In this document: piece by piece, positions 27,476-35,243 of the stretch
How the letters are laid out: each line of letters opens with the position of its first letter
Position numbering within the stretch: position 1 is the stretch's first letter
From: an uncultured bacterium
GTDB lineage: Bacteria; Sysuimicrobiota; Sysuimicrobiia; Sysuimicrobiales; Sysuimicrobiaceae
Length of the DNA: 64,000 nt
NCBI GenBank assembly: GCA_938028835.1
Contig: CALIMJ010000004.1
Location: forward strand, 1 to 64,000
Direction of reading: 5' to 3'
Translations under genes and position numbers: made by a program
Notes under the pieces: model-generated
What the model was told of the DNA's origin: nothing
Databases searched by the model: none
Seen by the model: only the letters and a program-made list of their open reading frames with translations

Positions 27476-28612
27476 TCACCGGGCCGCCCGGATGCCCTTC
27501 CAGTACCAGTCCGCGTAGATCCGGTAATCGGGCTCCGTGTCCCGCCGGTAGGGTACGATCAGCCGGGCGAAGTTCTGCTGCGACCGCCACACCTCCCGGA
27601 AGAAGGGGTCCTGCAGGAACTTGGGGGCGACCTTCTTGTCCCACGCCTCCAGGTACCCCTTGGCCACGTCGTCGGGCGTGCGTACGATGGTCACCCCGTA
27701 CTTGGTCCGGAGCTCCTGCGCGGTCCGGGCGTTGTCTACCAGGTGCCGCGCCCACAGGCGCAGGGTGGAGGCGTGGGCTGCTTCCTCCAGGATCCGCTTG
27801 AGGTCTGCCGACAGACCGTCCCACACCTGCTTGTTGAACATCAGCTCCGCGTTCTCCCGGTACGAGTGCGCCTCCGGGGTGTGGTAGTACTTCCACACGT
27901 TGTGGAACCCTAGGCGGATGTCGTCGTAGGGGAAGGCCCACTCCGCGGCGTCGATCACCCCCCGCTCGCCCGCGGGCAGGATCTCCCCACCGGGCAGGAC
28001 CACCACACTCACGCCCAGCTCCTTCCACACGTCCCCCGCGATGCCGGGAATACGGTACTTGAGGCCCCGCATGTCCGCCATGGACCGGATGGGCTTCTTG
28101 AACCACCCGAACCACTGAGGGCCCCAGTTGATGGCCGGGATGACCTTCCCGATGTTGGGCATGCGCAGGGCCTCGTTGTAGTAGCGCTGGTGCAGCTCCG
28201 ACCCGCCCCCGTAGAAGAACCACGCCATGACGTCGATGAAGGTCATCCCGAACGGCCCGCCGGGGACCGTGGAGAACAGGGCGCCCGCGGGGTGCTTGCC
28301 CACGTAGTACATGCCCTGCGTGACCCCGCCGTCCAGCACCCCCTTGTTCACCGCGTCGGCCACCTCAAAGGCGGGAACCACCGCGCCCGGTGGAAGCGCG
28401 TCGATCCGCAGGCGTCCCGCGGACATCTCCTCCACCGCGGGCTTGTAGTACTCCGTCAGCCAGATCCACGCCTGGGTCCCTGCGGGATAGCTGGACTCGA
28501 TCTTCAGGGTCACGGGCCGCTGGGCCCGGCCCAGGGTCTGGATGCTCACCACGGCCAGCGCGAGCACTAGCAGCCCTCCCGCCGCCTTGGTCAGCCACGC
28601 CTTCCCTCGCAC
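27476..28612 (-). CDS. dctP: TRAP transporter solute-binding protein DctP
   Basis: 378 residues with a signal peptide (LTKAAGGLLVLALAVVSIQ, cleavage near RAQ) and the DctP fold (TLKIESSYPAGTQAW, SAGRLRIDALPPGAVVP, MRGLKYRIPG with the ligand-binding Arg). Binds a carboxylate outside the membrane and hands it to DctQM. GTG at 28612 behind GGGGGTGTTGAG. The substrate is unknown; the mmsA and adh genes upstream suggest an organic acid or a keto/hydroxy acid. Confidence 0.93.
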   Translation of the reverse strand: MRGKAWLTKAAGGLLVLALAVVSIQTLGRAQRPVTLKIESSYPAGTQAWIWLTEYYKPAVEEMSAGRLRIDALPPGAVVPAFEVADAVNKGVLDGGVTQGMYYVGKHPAGALFSTVPGGPFGMTFIDVMAWFFYGGGSELHQRYYNEALRMPNIGKVIPAINWGPQWFGWFKKPIRSMADMRGLKYRIPGIAGDVWKELGVSVVVLPGGEILPAGERGVIDAAEWAFPYDDIRLGFHNVWKYYHTPEAHSYRENAELMFNKQVWDGLSADLKRILEEAAHASTLRLWARHLVDNARTAQELRTKYGVTIVRTPDDVAKGYLEAWDKKVAPKFLQDPFFREVWRSQQNFARLIVPYRRDTEPDYRIYADWYWKGIRAAR

Positions 28613-28662
28613 CTCAACACCCCCTTTTCCGTTGATCTCGTCGGGAATTCAGCCAGCCAGAC

Positions 28663-28698
28663 GGAACCCACCCGCGCCGCCCCGAGCCGGTGGGTCCC
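28663..28698 (-). repeat. Hairpin between adh and dctP
   Basis: Imperfect 10-bp inverted repeat (arms 28663-28672 and 28689-28698, one G-U pair, 16-nt loop) in the 115-nt gap downstream of the adh stop. No T-run follows. Possible processing site or attenuator; the genes on both sides may still share a transcript. Confidence 0.35.
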
Positions 28699-28727
28699 GG
28701 GCTCCGTGGCCAGCGCACGCGTACGGG

Positions 28728-29825
28728 TCAGACCACCACCACCGCACGTCCCACGATGGCCCCTTGATCCAGCAACCGGTACGCCTCGTCCGCCTGGTCT
28801 AAGGAGAACTGCCGCGTAACGAGCCGGTCTAGGTGGACCGCTCCCCGCTGGGCGAGCGACAGAACCAGGGGCATGTCCGTTCGGGTCCGGGCTCCGTAAG
28901 AGCCCAGGATCTGGATCTTGCGGCGGACCACCCGAGTGATCTCCACGGGCGCGGTCACCCCCACCGGTGCGATGCCCACCATCACCGCCCGACCGCCGTC
29001 CCGCACGGACTCCACCGCCTGCACGAAGGTCTCCGGCCGGCCCAGAGCCTCGAACGCCACGTCCACCCCGCGACCTCCGGTGATGTCCCGCACCGCGTCC
29101 TGCGGCTTCACCTCCGCGGCGTTCACCACGTGGGTCGCTCCCAGCTGCCGAGCGGCCTCCAGCTTCTCCGGCCGCACGTCCACGGCCACCACGGGGTAGG
29201 CGCCGAAGGCGCGCGCCAGCTCCACCACGGCGGAGCCCACCCCGCCGGTGGCGAACACCGCCACCGACTCCCCGGGCTGCAGCCGGGCGGCGTTGCGGAT
29301 GGCGCCGAAGGCCGTGAACACCGCGCAGCCGAGGACCGCAGCCCGATCCAGGGGGAGCCCCTCGGGTACCGGGAAGACGTCCGTGGCGGGGACTACCGCG
29401 TACTCCGCGAGGCCTCCCATAGAGTACATCCACACGGGGGAGCCGTCGGGCCGGTGGAGCCGCGTCTGTCCGTCGTACAGGGTTCCCCGCAGGCGGTTGT
29501 ACTCGAAGAACCGCTCGCACAGATCCTCCTCCCCGCGGACGCAGTAGAAGCACGTGCCGCAGGGCATGATGAACGCGCAGGCCACCGCCTGTCCGGGGCG
29601 CAGCCCATCCACCCCCGGCCCTACCTCCTCCACCACCCCGCTGATCTCGTGACCTAACACGCACGGGGTCGGGAACTTCACCTCCCCCTTGATCACGTGC
29701 AGGTCCGTGTGGCACACACCGCAGGCTTTGACACGGACCAGGACCTCGCCCGCGTGCGGGCGGGGGTCGCGCAGATCCTCCACCCGCAGCCCCGCGCCGA
29801 CCTCCGGGAGTACCGCCGCTCTCAT
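28728..29825 (-). CDS. Zinc-binding alcohol dehydrogenase
   Basis: 365 residues, MDR superfamily. Catalytic zinc ligands C38 (GVCHTD) and H59 (GHE), a structural-zinc Cys cluster (PCGTCFYCVRGEEDLC) and an ATGGVG cofactor turn. About as long as the adh at 10874 but clearly diverged. ATG at 29825, 12 nt after mmsA; it probably makes or consumes an aldehyde handled by MmsA or reduces a carbonyl compound taken up by the TRAP system. Confidence 0.92.
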   Translation of the reverse strand: MRAAVLPEVGAGLRVEDLRDPRPHAGEVLVRVKACGVCHTDLHVIKGEVKFPTPCVLGHEISGVVEEVGPGVDGLRPGQAVACAFIMPCGTCFYCVRGEEDLCERFFEYNRLRGTLYDGQTRLHRPDGSPVWMYSMGGLAEYAVVPATDVFPVPEGLPLDRAAVLGCAVFTAFGAIRNAARLQPGESVAVFATGGVGSAVVELARAFGAYPVVAVDVRPEKLEAARQLGATHVVNAAEVKPQDAVRDITGGRGVDVAFEALGRPETFVQAVESVRDGGRAVMVGIAPVGVTAPVEITRVVRRKIQILGSYGARTRTDMPLVLSLAQRGAVHLDRLVTRQFSLDQADEAYRLLDQGAIVGRAVVVV

Positions 29826-29837
29826 CGGAGTCTCCCT

Positions 29838-31304
29838 TCAGGGCCGCTCCGGCCAGCGCTCCACCACGACCTTCTTCTCCGTGTAGAACTCCACCGCATC
29901 CCGCCCCTGACCGTGCAGGTCGCCGAAGAAGCTGTCCTTCATGCCCGCGAAGGGGTAGAAGGCGATGGGCTGCGCCACGCCCACGTTGATCCCCAGGTTG
30001 CCCGCCTGGGCCTCGTACCGGAACTTGCGGGCCGCGGCCCCGCTGCGGGTGAACAGGCACGCCATGTTCCCGTACTGGCCCCGGTTCACCAGCTGGATGG
30101 CCTCGTCGATGTCGCGCACGTGGATCAGGCCGAGCACCGGCCCGAAGATCTCCGTGCGGGCCACCACGCCGTCCGGCGGTACGTCCTCCAGGACCGTGGG
30201 CCGTACGAAGAACCCGTCCTCGTAGCCCGGGATCCGCGCCCCGCGGCCGTCCACCACCACCCGCGCGCCCTCCTCCGCACCCTTGCCGATGAGCCCCTCG
30301 ATGCGGTCCTTGCTCTCCCGCCGGATCACGGGCCCCATCTCCACCCCGGGGTCCAGTCCGTACCCCACCTTCCGGGACAGCGCCAGCTCCGCGATGGCCT
30401 CCCGGAAGGGCTCCCGCGCCTCCCCCACCACCACCGCCAGGGAGTTGGCCAGACACCGCTGGCCCGCACAGCCGAACGCAGAGTCCGCCACCAGGTGGGG
30501 TACCGTCTCCAGGTCCGCGTCCGGCATCACGATCACCGGGTTCTTGGCGCCCCCCTGACACTGCGCCCGCTTGCCGTTCCCCGTGGCACGGGTGTACACG
30601 TATCGGGCCACCGGGCTGGAGCCCACGAAGCTCACCGCGCGCACCAGGGGGTGATCCAGGATGGCGTCCACGGTCTCCTTGGCGCCGTTCACCACGTTCA
30701 CCACGCCCGGCGGCAGCCCCGTCTCCTCCACCAGCCGCATGATCTTCTGCATGGTGAGGGGGGTCTTGTCCGAGGGCTTGACCAGGATGGTGTTGCCGCA
30801 CGCGATGGCGTAGGGCAGAAACCAGAGGGGGATCATGCCCGGGAAGTTAAACGGGGTGATGGCCGCCACCACCCCCAGGGGTTGCCGGTACAGGTGCTCG
30901 TCGAGCCCGCGGGCCACGTCCTCGTTGTTGTACCCCTGCATGAGGCTGGGGATCCCGCAGGCCACCTCCACGTTCTCGATCCCCCGCTTGATCTCCCCCG
31001 CCGACTCGTCGTACGTCTTCCCGCACTCCTCGGTCACCGTGCGGGCCAGGTCGTCCAAGTTCTCCTCGAGCAGCCGCTTCAGCCGGAACAGGTACTGCAC
31101 CCGCTCCGTAGCCGGGGTCCTGCGCCAGTCCGCGAACGCGCGCGCCGCGGCCCGGGCCGCCTCGTCCACCTCTGCCGGGCTGCTGCCCCGACTGCGGGCC
31201 ACGACCTCCCCGGTGGCGGGGTTATACACCACCAGCTCGTCAGAACCCGAAGGCCGCTTCCACTCCCCTCCCACGCAGTTCAGGATCTCCCACTGGCTGC
31301 TCAT
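29838..31304 (-). CDS. mmsA: CoA-acylating methylmalonate-semialdehyde dehydrogenase type ALDH
   Basis: 488 residues. Characteristic MmsA features: [13 protein letters not shown] near residue 160, the family-specific GGAKNP that replaces the usual Glu base region, catalytic Cys about residue 284 (GQRCLANS), and a C-terminal [16 protein letters not shown]. The enzyme turns methylmalonate or malonate semialdehyde plus CoA into propionyl- or acetyl-CoA with NAD, linking valine, beta-alanine or inositol breakdown to CoA metabolism. ATG at 31304 behind AAGAGGG. Head of the mmsA-adh-dctPQM group. Confidence 0.94.
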   Translation of the reverse strand: MSSQWEILNCVGGEWKRPSGSDELVVYNPATGEVVARSRGSSPAEVDEAARAAARAFADWRRTPATERVQYLFRLKRLLEENLDDLARTVTEECGKTYDESAGEIKRGIENVEVACGIPSLMQGYNNEDVARGLDEHLYRQPLGVVAAITPFNFPGMIPLWFLPYAIACGNTILVKPSDKTPLTMQKIMRLVEETGLPPGVVNVVNGAKETVDAILDHPLVRAVSFVGSSPVARYVYTRATGNGKRAQCQGGAKNPVIVMPDADLETVPHLVADSAFGCAGQRCLANSLAVVVGEAREPFREAIAELALSRKVGYGLDPGVEMGPVIRRESKDRIEGLIGKGAEEGARVVVDGRGARIPGYEDGFFVRPTVLEDVPPDGVVARTEIFGPVLGLIHVRDIDEAIQLVNRGQYGNMACLFTRSGAAARKFRYEAQAGNLGINVGVAQPIAFYPFAGMKDSFFGDLHGQGRDAVEFYTEKKVVVERWPERP

Positions 31305-31315
31305 GGTTACCCTCT

Positions 31316-31335
31316 TGGTTCGGATATGCGAACCA
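31316..31335. promoter_or_regulatory. 20-bp palindrome, probable operator for mmsA
   Basis: Perfect inverted repeat TGGTTCG-N6-CGAACCA, just downstream of the predicted promoter start and 11 nt before the mmsA ATG, next to its ribosome site. Position and symmetry fit a repressor operator. No matching regulator gene is obvious in the window. Confidence 0.55.
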
Positions 31336-31356
31336 TCTTCGTGAAGCTGCACGAGT

Positions 31357-31385
31357 TAGGTAGCGCCGCCGGACTTCCCTGTCAA
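31357..31385 (-). promoter_or_regulatory. Promoter for mmsA-adh-dctPQM
   Basis: Minus-strand TTGACA (31385-31380, perfect), 17-nt spacer, TACCTA (31362-31357, weak -10). It lies directly downstream of the protoglobin terminator and upstream of the palindrome. Confidence 0.5.
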
Positions 31386-31408
31386 CCCCAAACGCCCGGT
31401 CTGTGCGA

Positions 31409-31454
31409 ACAATAAGAAAGCGGCGCCGGCCCGGGGGGCACCGGGACCGGCACC
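31409..31454 (-). terminator. Rho-independent terminator of the protoglobin gene
   Basis: Minus-strand GC stem (arms 31441-31454 and 31422-31434, one bulge and one G-U pair, loop of six C-rich bases) followed by the T-rich stretch TTTCTTATTGTT. It separates the protoglobin gene from the mmsA promoter. Confidence 0.7.
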
Positions 31455-31478
31455 TAGGGGGGGTGGTACGGGCACCTC

Positions 31479-32060
31479 CTACCAGTCGCCCGGCTTCGCG
31501 TAGGGGTAGCTCCACAGAGCCGCCTGCAGCACCACCGCCTTCACCCAGGCCGCGTGCATCTTCTCCACTTCCTCCGGGCTGTGCCCCTTCCTGGCCAGGA
31601 AGGGCTTGATGGTGAGGGCGATGGGGGCGACGAGGGCCACCACGTACCGCAGGGGGATGTGATCTATGGAGTGCACTCCGTCGGTGCGGTTCTTCTTGGA
31701 GCGGTGGTGGCGCAGGCCGATCTCGTGCTGGTAGTCCAGCCACGCCTGATCGTAGGGACGCCGGCAGGTGTCCAGGATCCACTGCCCGAACCTCTTGCGG
31801 ACCGCGGCCAGGTAATCCCCCAGGGGCTGGCCGTCGGGCCCTGTGAAGTAGTAGACGAGGTGCGGGGTGGAGCCCACGAACCCGTACCACAGGTCCAAAA
31901 CCTGCTCCACCTGGTCCTCCAGGACGTCCCCCGCCATCCGCAGGTACCGCACGTCCTCGTCCGTCATGGCCACCGCCTGCTGCAACTTCTGCAGGTCCTC
32001 CAGGGATACGGGGCTACGGGCCACCTCCGCGGTCCCGTACGTATAGCCGGCGATCGCCAC
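31479..32060 (-). CDS. Protoglobin (single-domain haem globin, archaeal type)
   Basis: 193 residues, essentially full-length and, as far as I recall the Methanosarcina acetivorans protoglobin sequence, very close to it over the whole chain: GYTYG start, VLEDQVEQVLDLWYGFVGS, the AAVRKRFGQWILDTC helix, EIGLRHHR with the haem-ligating proximal His at 118, and a C-terminus LWSYPYAKPGDW. Protoglobins bind O2, CO and NO in the cytoplasm; the physiological role is not settled (gas sensing, NO or CO handling). No output domain is attached. GTG at 32060 with a GGAGGTGG ribosome site, own promoter and terminator. Confidence 0.93.
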   Translation of the reverse strand: MAIAGYTYGTAEVARSPVSLEDLQKLQQAVAMTDEDVRYLRMAGDVLEDQVEQVLDLWYGFVGSTPHLVYYFTGPDGQPLGDYLAAVRKRFGQWILDTCRRPYDQAWLDYQHEIGLRHHRSKKNRTDGVHSIDHIPLRYVVALVAPIALTIKPFLARKGHSPEEVEKMHAAWVKAVVLQAALWSYPYAKPGDW

Positions 32061-32090
32061 GTTCCACCTCCATCAATATGGACTGCTAAC

Positions 32091-32119
32091 TATTTAGCCC
32101 CACCCGTCCCGGCTGTCAA
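32091..32119 (-). promoter_or_regulatory. Promoter for the protoglobin gene
   Basis: Minus-strand TTGACA (32119-32114, perfect), 17-nt spacer, TAAATA (32096-32091) in a local AT-rich pocket, giving a start near 32084 and a 24-nt leader. The -35 overlaps the end of the small broken gene upstream. I see no recognisable NO- or redox-regulator site. Confidence 0.6.
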
Positions 32120-32386
32120 GCCCACGGTCCAGGGCAGGCGGTGCACTCCCTTGCTCCAAGCAGGCTAACCGCATGTCCGCGGGCAGAAGCCGGTGGACCG
32201 GCTCGCCAGTCCACCCACCAGGAGCCGCGGTCGCGCACGGCCCGGACCGCCACCGTACCGCGGCGGAAGGTCAGGGCCAGATTCCCGAACACAGGGGATT
32301 TGGACGAGCTCTACCTGGAAGCCGACGGCAAGCAGCGTTCGCCACAGGCCCCCGATCTCCGGTGGCAGGTCGACCCCGATGGCCAT
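32116..32386 (-). pseudogene. Small unknown gene broken by a +1 frameshift
   Basis: From ATG 32386 (ribosome site AGAGGG) the frame reads about 30 residues (GLWRTLLAVGFQVELVQ). A second frame, closed upstream by TAG, continues the sense at once with SPVFGNLALTFRRG and VRAVRDRGSWWVDW and stops at 32116. Joined, they give about 90 residues of one plausible small protein with a GN-x-L-x-F-x-RG and VRxVRDRGxWxVD pattern. The break lies at the AAA run 32299-32301: one base too many. It may be a true pseudogene, an assembly error or a programmed shift. I do not know the family. It follows rarA by 63 nt. Confidence 0.5.
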
Positions 32387-32449
32387 CACCGCCCTCTGAG
32401 GAGCCGGGCGACGCCTTACCGGACCTGCATCCCAGCGAGCAGGCGCAGC

Positions 32450-33775
32450 TCAGGGACCGCCGCGGCCCCGGCGGTGCTTCCACCAGGCCTCCAGACGCCG
32501 CCGGATCTCCGCCTCCAGGCCGTGCTCGGTGGGCTCGTAGTACACCCGGCCCCGCAGGCCCTGAGGGAGGTAGTCCTGCTCCACGAACCCGCCGGGGTAG
32601 TCGTGCGGGTACCGGTAGCCCCTGCCGTGGCCGAGGACGGTGGCACCGGGGTAGGAGCTGTCCCGCAGGTGCGGCGGAACCGGTTCCGGCGGAAGGGTCC
32701 GTACGTCTTGCCGAGCCCTGGCCAGCGCCCGCACCACCGCGTTGCTCTTCGGCGCGCAGGCGATGTACAGGGCGGCTTCCGCGAGGGGGATCTGCGCTTC
32801 CGGCATCCCCACGTACTCCACCGCGTGGGCCGCCGCAGTGGCCACCAGCAGCGCGGTGGGGTCCGCGAGTCCCACGTCCTCCGCCGCATGGATCACCATG
32901 CGGCGCGCGACGAACCGCGGGTCCTCCCCGGCCTCCAGCATGCGCACGAGCCAGTACACCGCCGCGTCCGGATCCGAGCCCCGCAGGCTCTTGATGAAGG
33001 CGGAAACGGTGTCGTAGTGCTGGTCCCCCGCGCGATCGTACCGCAGGACAGGGCGCTGCAACGCCTCCTCCACCGCGGCCACGCCCACCCGCCGCACGCC
33101 GTCCGGTCCTGGGGGCGTGGTGGTGACCGCCACCTCCAGGGCATTCAGGGCTACCCGCGCGTCGCCCCCGCACGAGCTCACCAGGTGCTCCAGAGCCTCG
33201 GGGTCCAGGTGCACCGCGAGCCGGCCCAGTCCCCTCTCGGGGTCCTCGAGGGCCCGCTGGAGGATGCGCCGGATCTGGTCCGCGGACAGCGGTTCCAGGC
33301 GCAGGATGCGTACCCGCGACACCAGGGTGCTGTTCAGGGCGAAGAAGGGGTTCTCCGTGGTGGCGCCGATCAGCACCAGGGTGCCGTCCTCCACGTGAGG
33401 CAGGAGCAGGTCCTGCTGCGCACGGTTGAACCGGTGGATCTCGTCCACGAACACCACGGTTCGCTGCCCGTGGAACCGCAGGCGGTCCGCGGCCTCCTGG
33501 GCCACGCGGCGGATGTCCGCAGCGCCGGAGGTCACCGCGTTCAGGGTCTCGAGGTGGGCGCGGGCGCTGCGGGCCAGGATGCGGGCCAGGGTGGTCTTCC
33601 CGGTGCCGGGTGGCCCGTACAGGACCACTGAAGCCAGCTCCCCCGAGTCCACGAGCCTCCGCAGGATGCGGCCCGGGCCCACCAGCTGCTCCTGGCCCAC
33701 GAACTCCTCCAGGGTCCGGGGCCGCATGCGGGCCGCCAGGGGCGCGGCGCTGGGCTCGGGCTCAAAGAGCTCCAT
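32450..33775 (-). CDS. rarA: Replication-associated recombination protein A (MgsA/RarA, AAA+)
   Basis: 441 residues, AAA+ clamp-loader-like ATPase acting at stalled forks. Walker A GPPGTGKTT (residues 54-62), Walker B VFVDEIHRF, sensor 1 GATTENP (the RarA hallmark), the arginine-finger helix, and the C-terminal tetramerisation domain with SAFIKSLRGSDPDAAVYWL. ATG at 33775 is used; an in-frame GTG at 33793 would add six residues. Alone between an amidase and the small broken gene. Confidence 0.95.
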   Translation of the reverse strand: MELFEPEPSAAPLAARMRPRTLEEFVGQEQLVGPGRILRRLVDSGELASVVLYGPPGTGKTTLARILARSARAHLETLNAVTSGAADIRRVAQEAADRLRFHGQRTVVFVDEIHRFNRAQQDLLLPHVEDGTLVLIGATTENPFFALNSTLVSRVRILRLEPLSADQIRRILQRALEDPERGLGRLAVHLDPEALEHLVSSCGGDARVALNALEVAVTTTPPGPDGVRRVGVAAVEEALQRPVLRYDRAGDQHYDTVSAFIKSLRGSDPDAAVYWLVRMLEAGEDPRFVARRMVIHAAEDVGLADPTALLVATAAAHAVEYVGMPEAQIPLAEAALYIACAPKSNAVVRALARARQDVRTLPPEPVPPHLRDSSYPGATVLGHGRGYRYPHDYPGGFVEQDYLPQGLRGRVYYEPTEHGLEAEIRRRLEAWWKHRRGRGGP

Positions 33776-33821
33776 CCGAGCCCAGCATCCCACCGGGGCG
33801 CCGCCGGCGGCAACCGGCCCG

Positions 33822-35198
33822 CTAGCGTCCGGCGGTCACGGGCGCAGGCTGCGCGAGGCGCCGGCCCCAGGAGGAGGCGGTCTCCAGGGCTGCCGCCGTC
33901 CGCAGCAGCGTAGTTTCCGCAAAGGGTTTCGCCGCCAGCTGCACGCCTAGGGGTAGGCCGTCCTCAGAAAGGCCCACGGGTACGGTGACCGACGGAAAGC
34001 CCACGAAGCTGAAGGGGCCGTTGAACGCCGGATCTCCCGTGGACTCCAGCCCCCTCGGTGCAGGCGATGGGGTCGTGGGGGTCGCCAGCACGTCCAACTC
34101 CTCGAACAGGGCAGCCATGGCTCGCCGGCACGCCCGCCGCACCTGTCTTGCACGGATGTACTCGGTGGCGGGGACCCGCATCCCCTCCTCCAGCAACGCC
34201 CGCAGCTTGGGACCGTAGTCGTCCGCCCGGCGGCCGAACCAGGGGCGGTGGAAGGTGGCGGCCTCCGCGGCCAGGATGGTGCGCTGGGCTACCAGCCCCG
34301 CCTCGAATTCCTGAGGCAGCCGTACCTCCCGCACCTGGGCTCCGGCTCCCTCCAGGGCCGCCAGGGCCCTGCCGTAAGCCTCGCGGACCTCAGGGGAGGA
34401 ACGCTCCAGGAAAAACCGGTCCGGCACTCCCACCCTGAGCCCCGACGCGGGCAGCCTGCACGCCTCTGTCCACCGCTCCACCGGCTGCGGGCCGCACGCG
34501 GGGTCCAGGCCGTCCGGGCCGGCCAGCACCTCCAGCAACAGCGCTGCGTCCTCCACGGTGCGTGCGAAGGGCCCGGGGTGGTCCAGGGTCCAGCTGAGGG
34601 GGACGATTCCGTGCCGGCTCACCCGGCCGTAGGTGGGCTTGAGGCCCACGATGCCGCAGTACGCCGCGGGGCGCAGGATGGAGCCGATGGTCTGGGTGCC
34701 GAGGGCGGCCGGCACCATCCCGCACGCCACCGCGGCGGCCGAGCCGCTGCTGGATCCGCCTGGCGTGTGCTCCAGCTTCCACGGGTTGCGGGTGGGCCCG
34801 GGGTCCAGGAACGCGAACTCCGTGGTCACGGTCTTGCCCAGAATCACGGCGCCCGCGGCCCGCAGCCGCGCCACCACGGTGGCGTCGTAGCGCGGCACGA
34901 AGCCCTTGAGAAGCGTGGAGCCCGCAGACGTCTCCAGGCCTTGCGTGTACATGATGTCCTTGATCCCCACGGGTACCCCGTGCAGGGGACCCGCCCGTTC
35001 CCCTCGGCTCAACCGCTCGTCCAGCTGTCCGGCCTGCTCCAGCGCCCGTTCAGGGTCCAGCCGTGCCCACGCCCGCACGGCGGGCTCCGACTGCTCCACG
35101 CGCTCCAGGGCCGCCTGCACCAGCTCCCGCGCGGACACCCGTCGGGACGCTACGGCCTCCACGGCCTCCCGCACCGTCAGCTCCCAGAGCTCGCCCAT
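33822..35198 (-). CDS. Amidase, amidase-signature family
   Basis: 458 residues with the Lys-cisSer-Ser triad of the amidase-signature family: K80 (GIKD), S149 (GGSSSGSAA) and S173 (TQTIGSILRPA). The TQTxGS form is common outside GatA, and no gatB or gatC is adjacent, so this is not taken as the Glu-tRNA amidotransferase subunit. Hydrolyses an amide to acid plus ammonia. ATG at 35198 with GGAGG upstream; 45 nt downstream of aspS and possibly co-transcribed. Confidence 0.9.
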   Translation of the reverse strand: MGELWELTVREAVEAVASRRVSARELVQAALERVEQSEPAVRAWARLDPERALEQAGQLDERLSRGERAGPLHGVPVGIKDIMYTQGLETSAGSTLLKGFVPRYDATVVARLRAAGAVILGKTVTTEFAFLDPGPTRNPWKLEHTPGGSSSGSAAAVACGMVPAALGTQTIGSILRPAAYCGIVGLKPTYGRVSRHGIVPLSWTLDHPGPFARTVEDAALLLEVLAGPDGLDPACGPQPVERWTEACRLPASGLRVGVPDRFFLERSSPEVREAYGRALAALEGAGAQVREVRLPQEFEAGLVAQRTILAAEAATFHRPWFGRRADDYGPKLRALLEEGMRVPATEYIRARQVRRACRRAMAALFEELDVLATPTTPSPAPRGLESTGDPAFNGPFSFVGFPSVTVPVGLSEDGLPLGVQLAAKPFAETTLLRTAAALETASSWGRRLAQPAPVTAGR

Positions 35199-35243
35199 GG
35201 CCGACCTCCTGGCGTGCTTGGAGTCTTTTAGGGTTCCACCCGC

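Noticed and set aside
28591-30801. 736-codon minus-strand open frame
   Set aside because: Gly/Arg/Pro-rich alternate frame over adh and mmsA, which are unmistakable in their own frames.
16446-31304. Idea that the two aldehyde dehydrogenases and two alcohol dehydrogenases are recent duplicates
   Set aside because: Motifs and lengths differ: one ALDH is a general type with LELGN, the other is CoA-acylating MmsA; the two ADHs differ along the chain.
33822-35198. Reading this amidase as GatA of the tRNA amidotransferase
   Set aside because: No gatB or gatC nearby and the TQTxGS nucleophile motif is not the GatA form.
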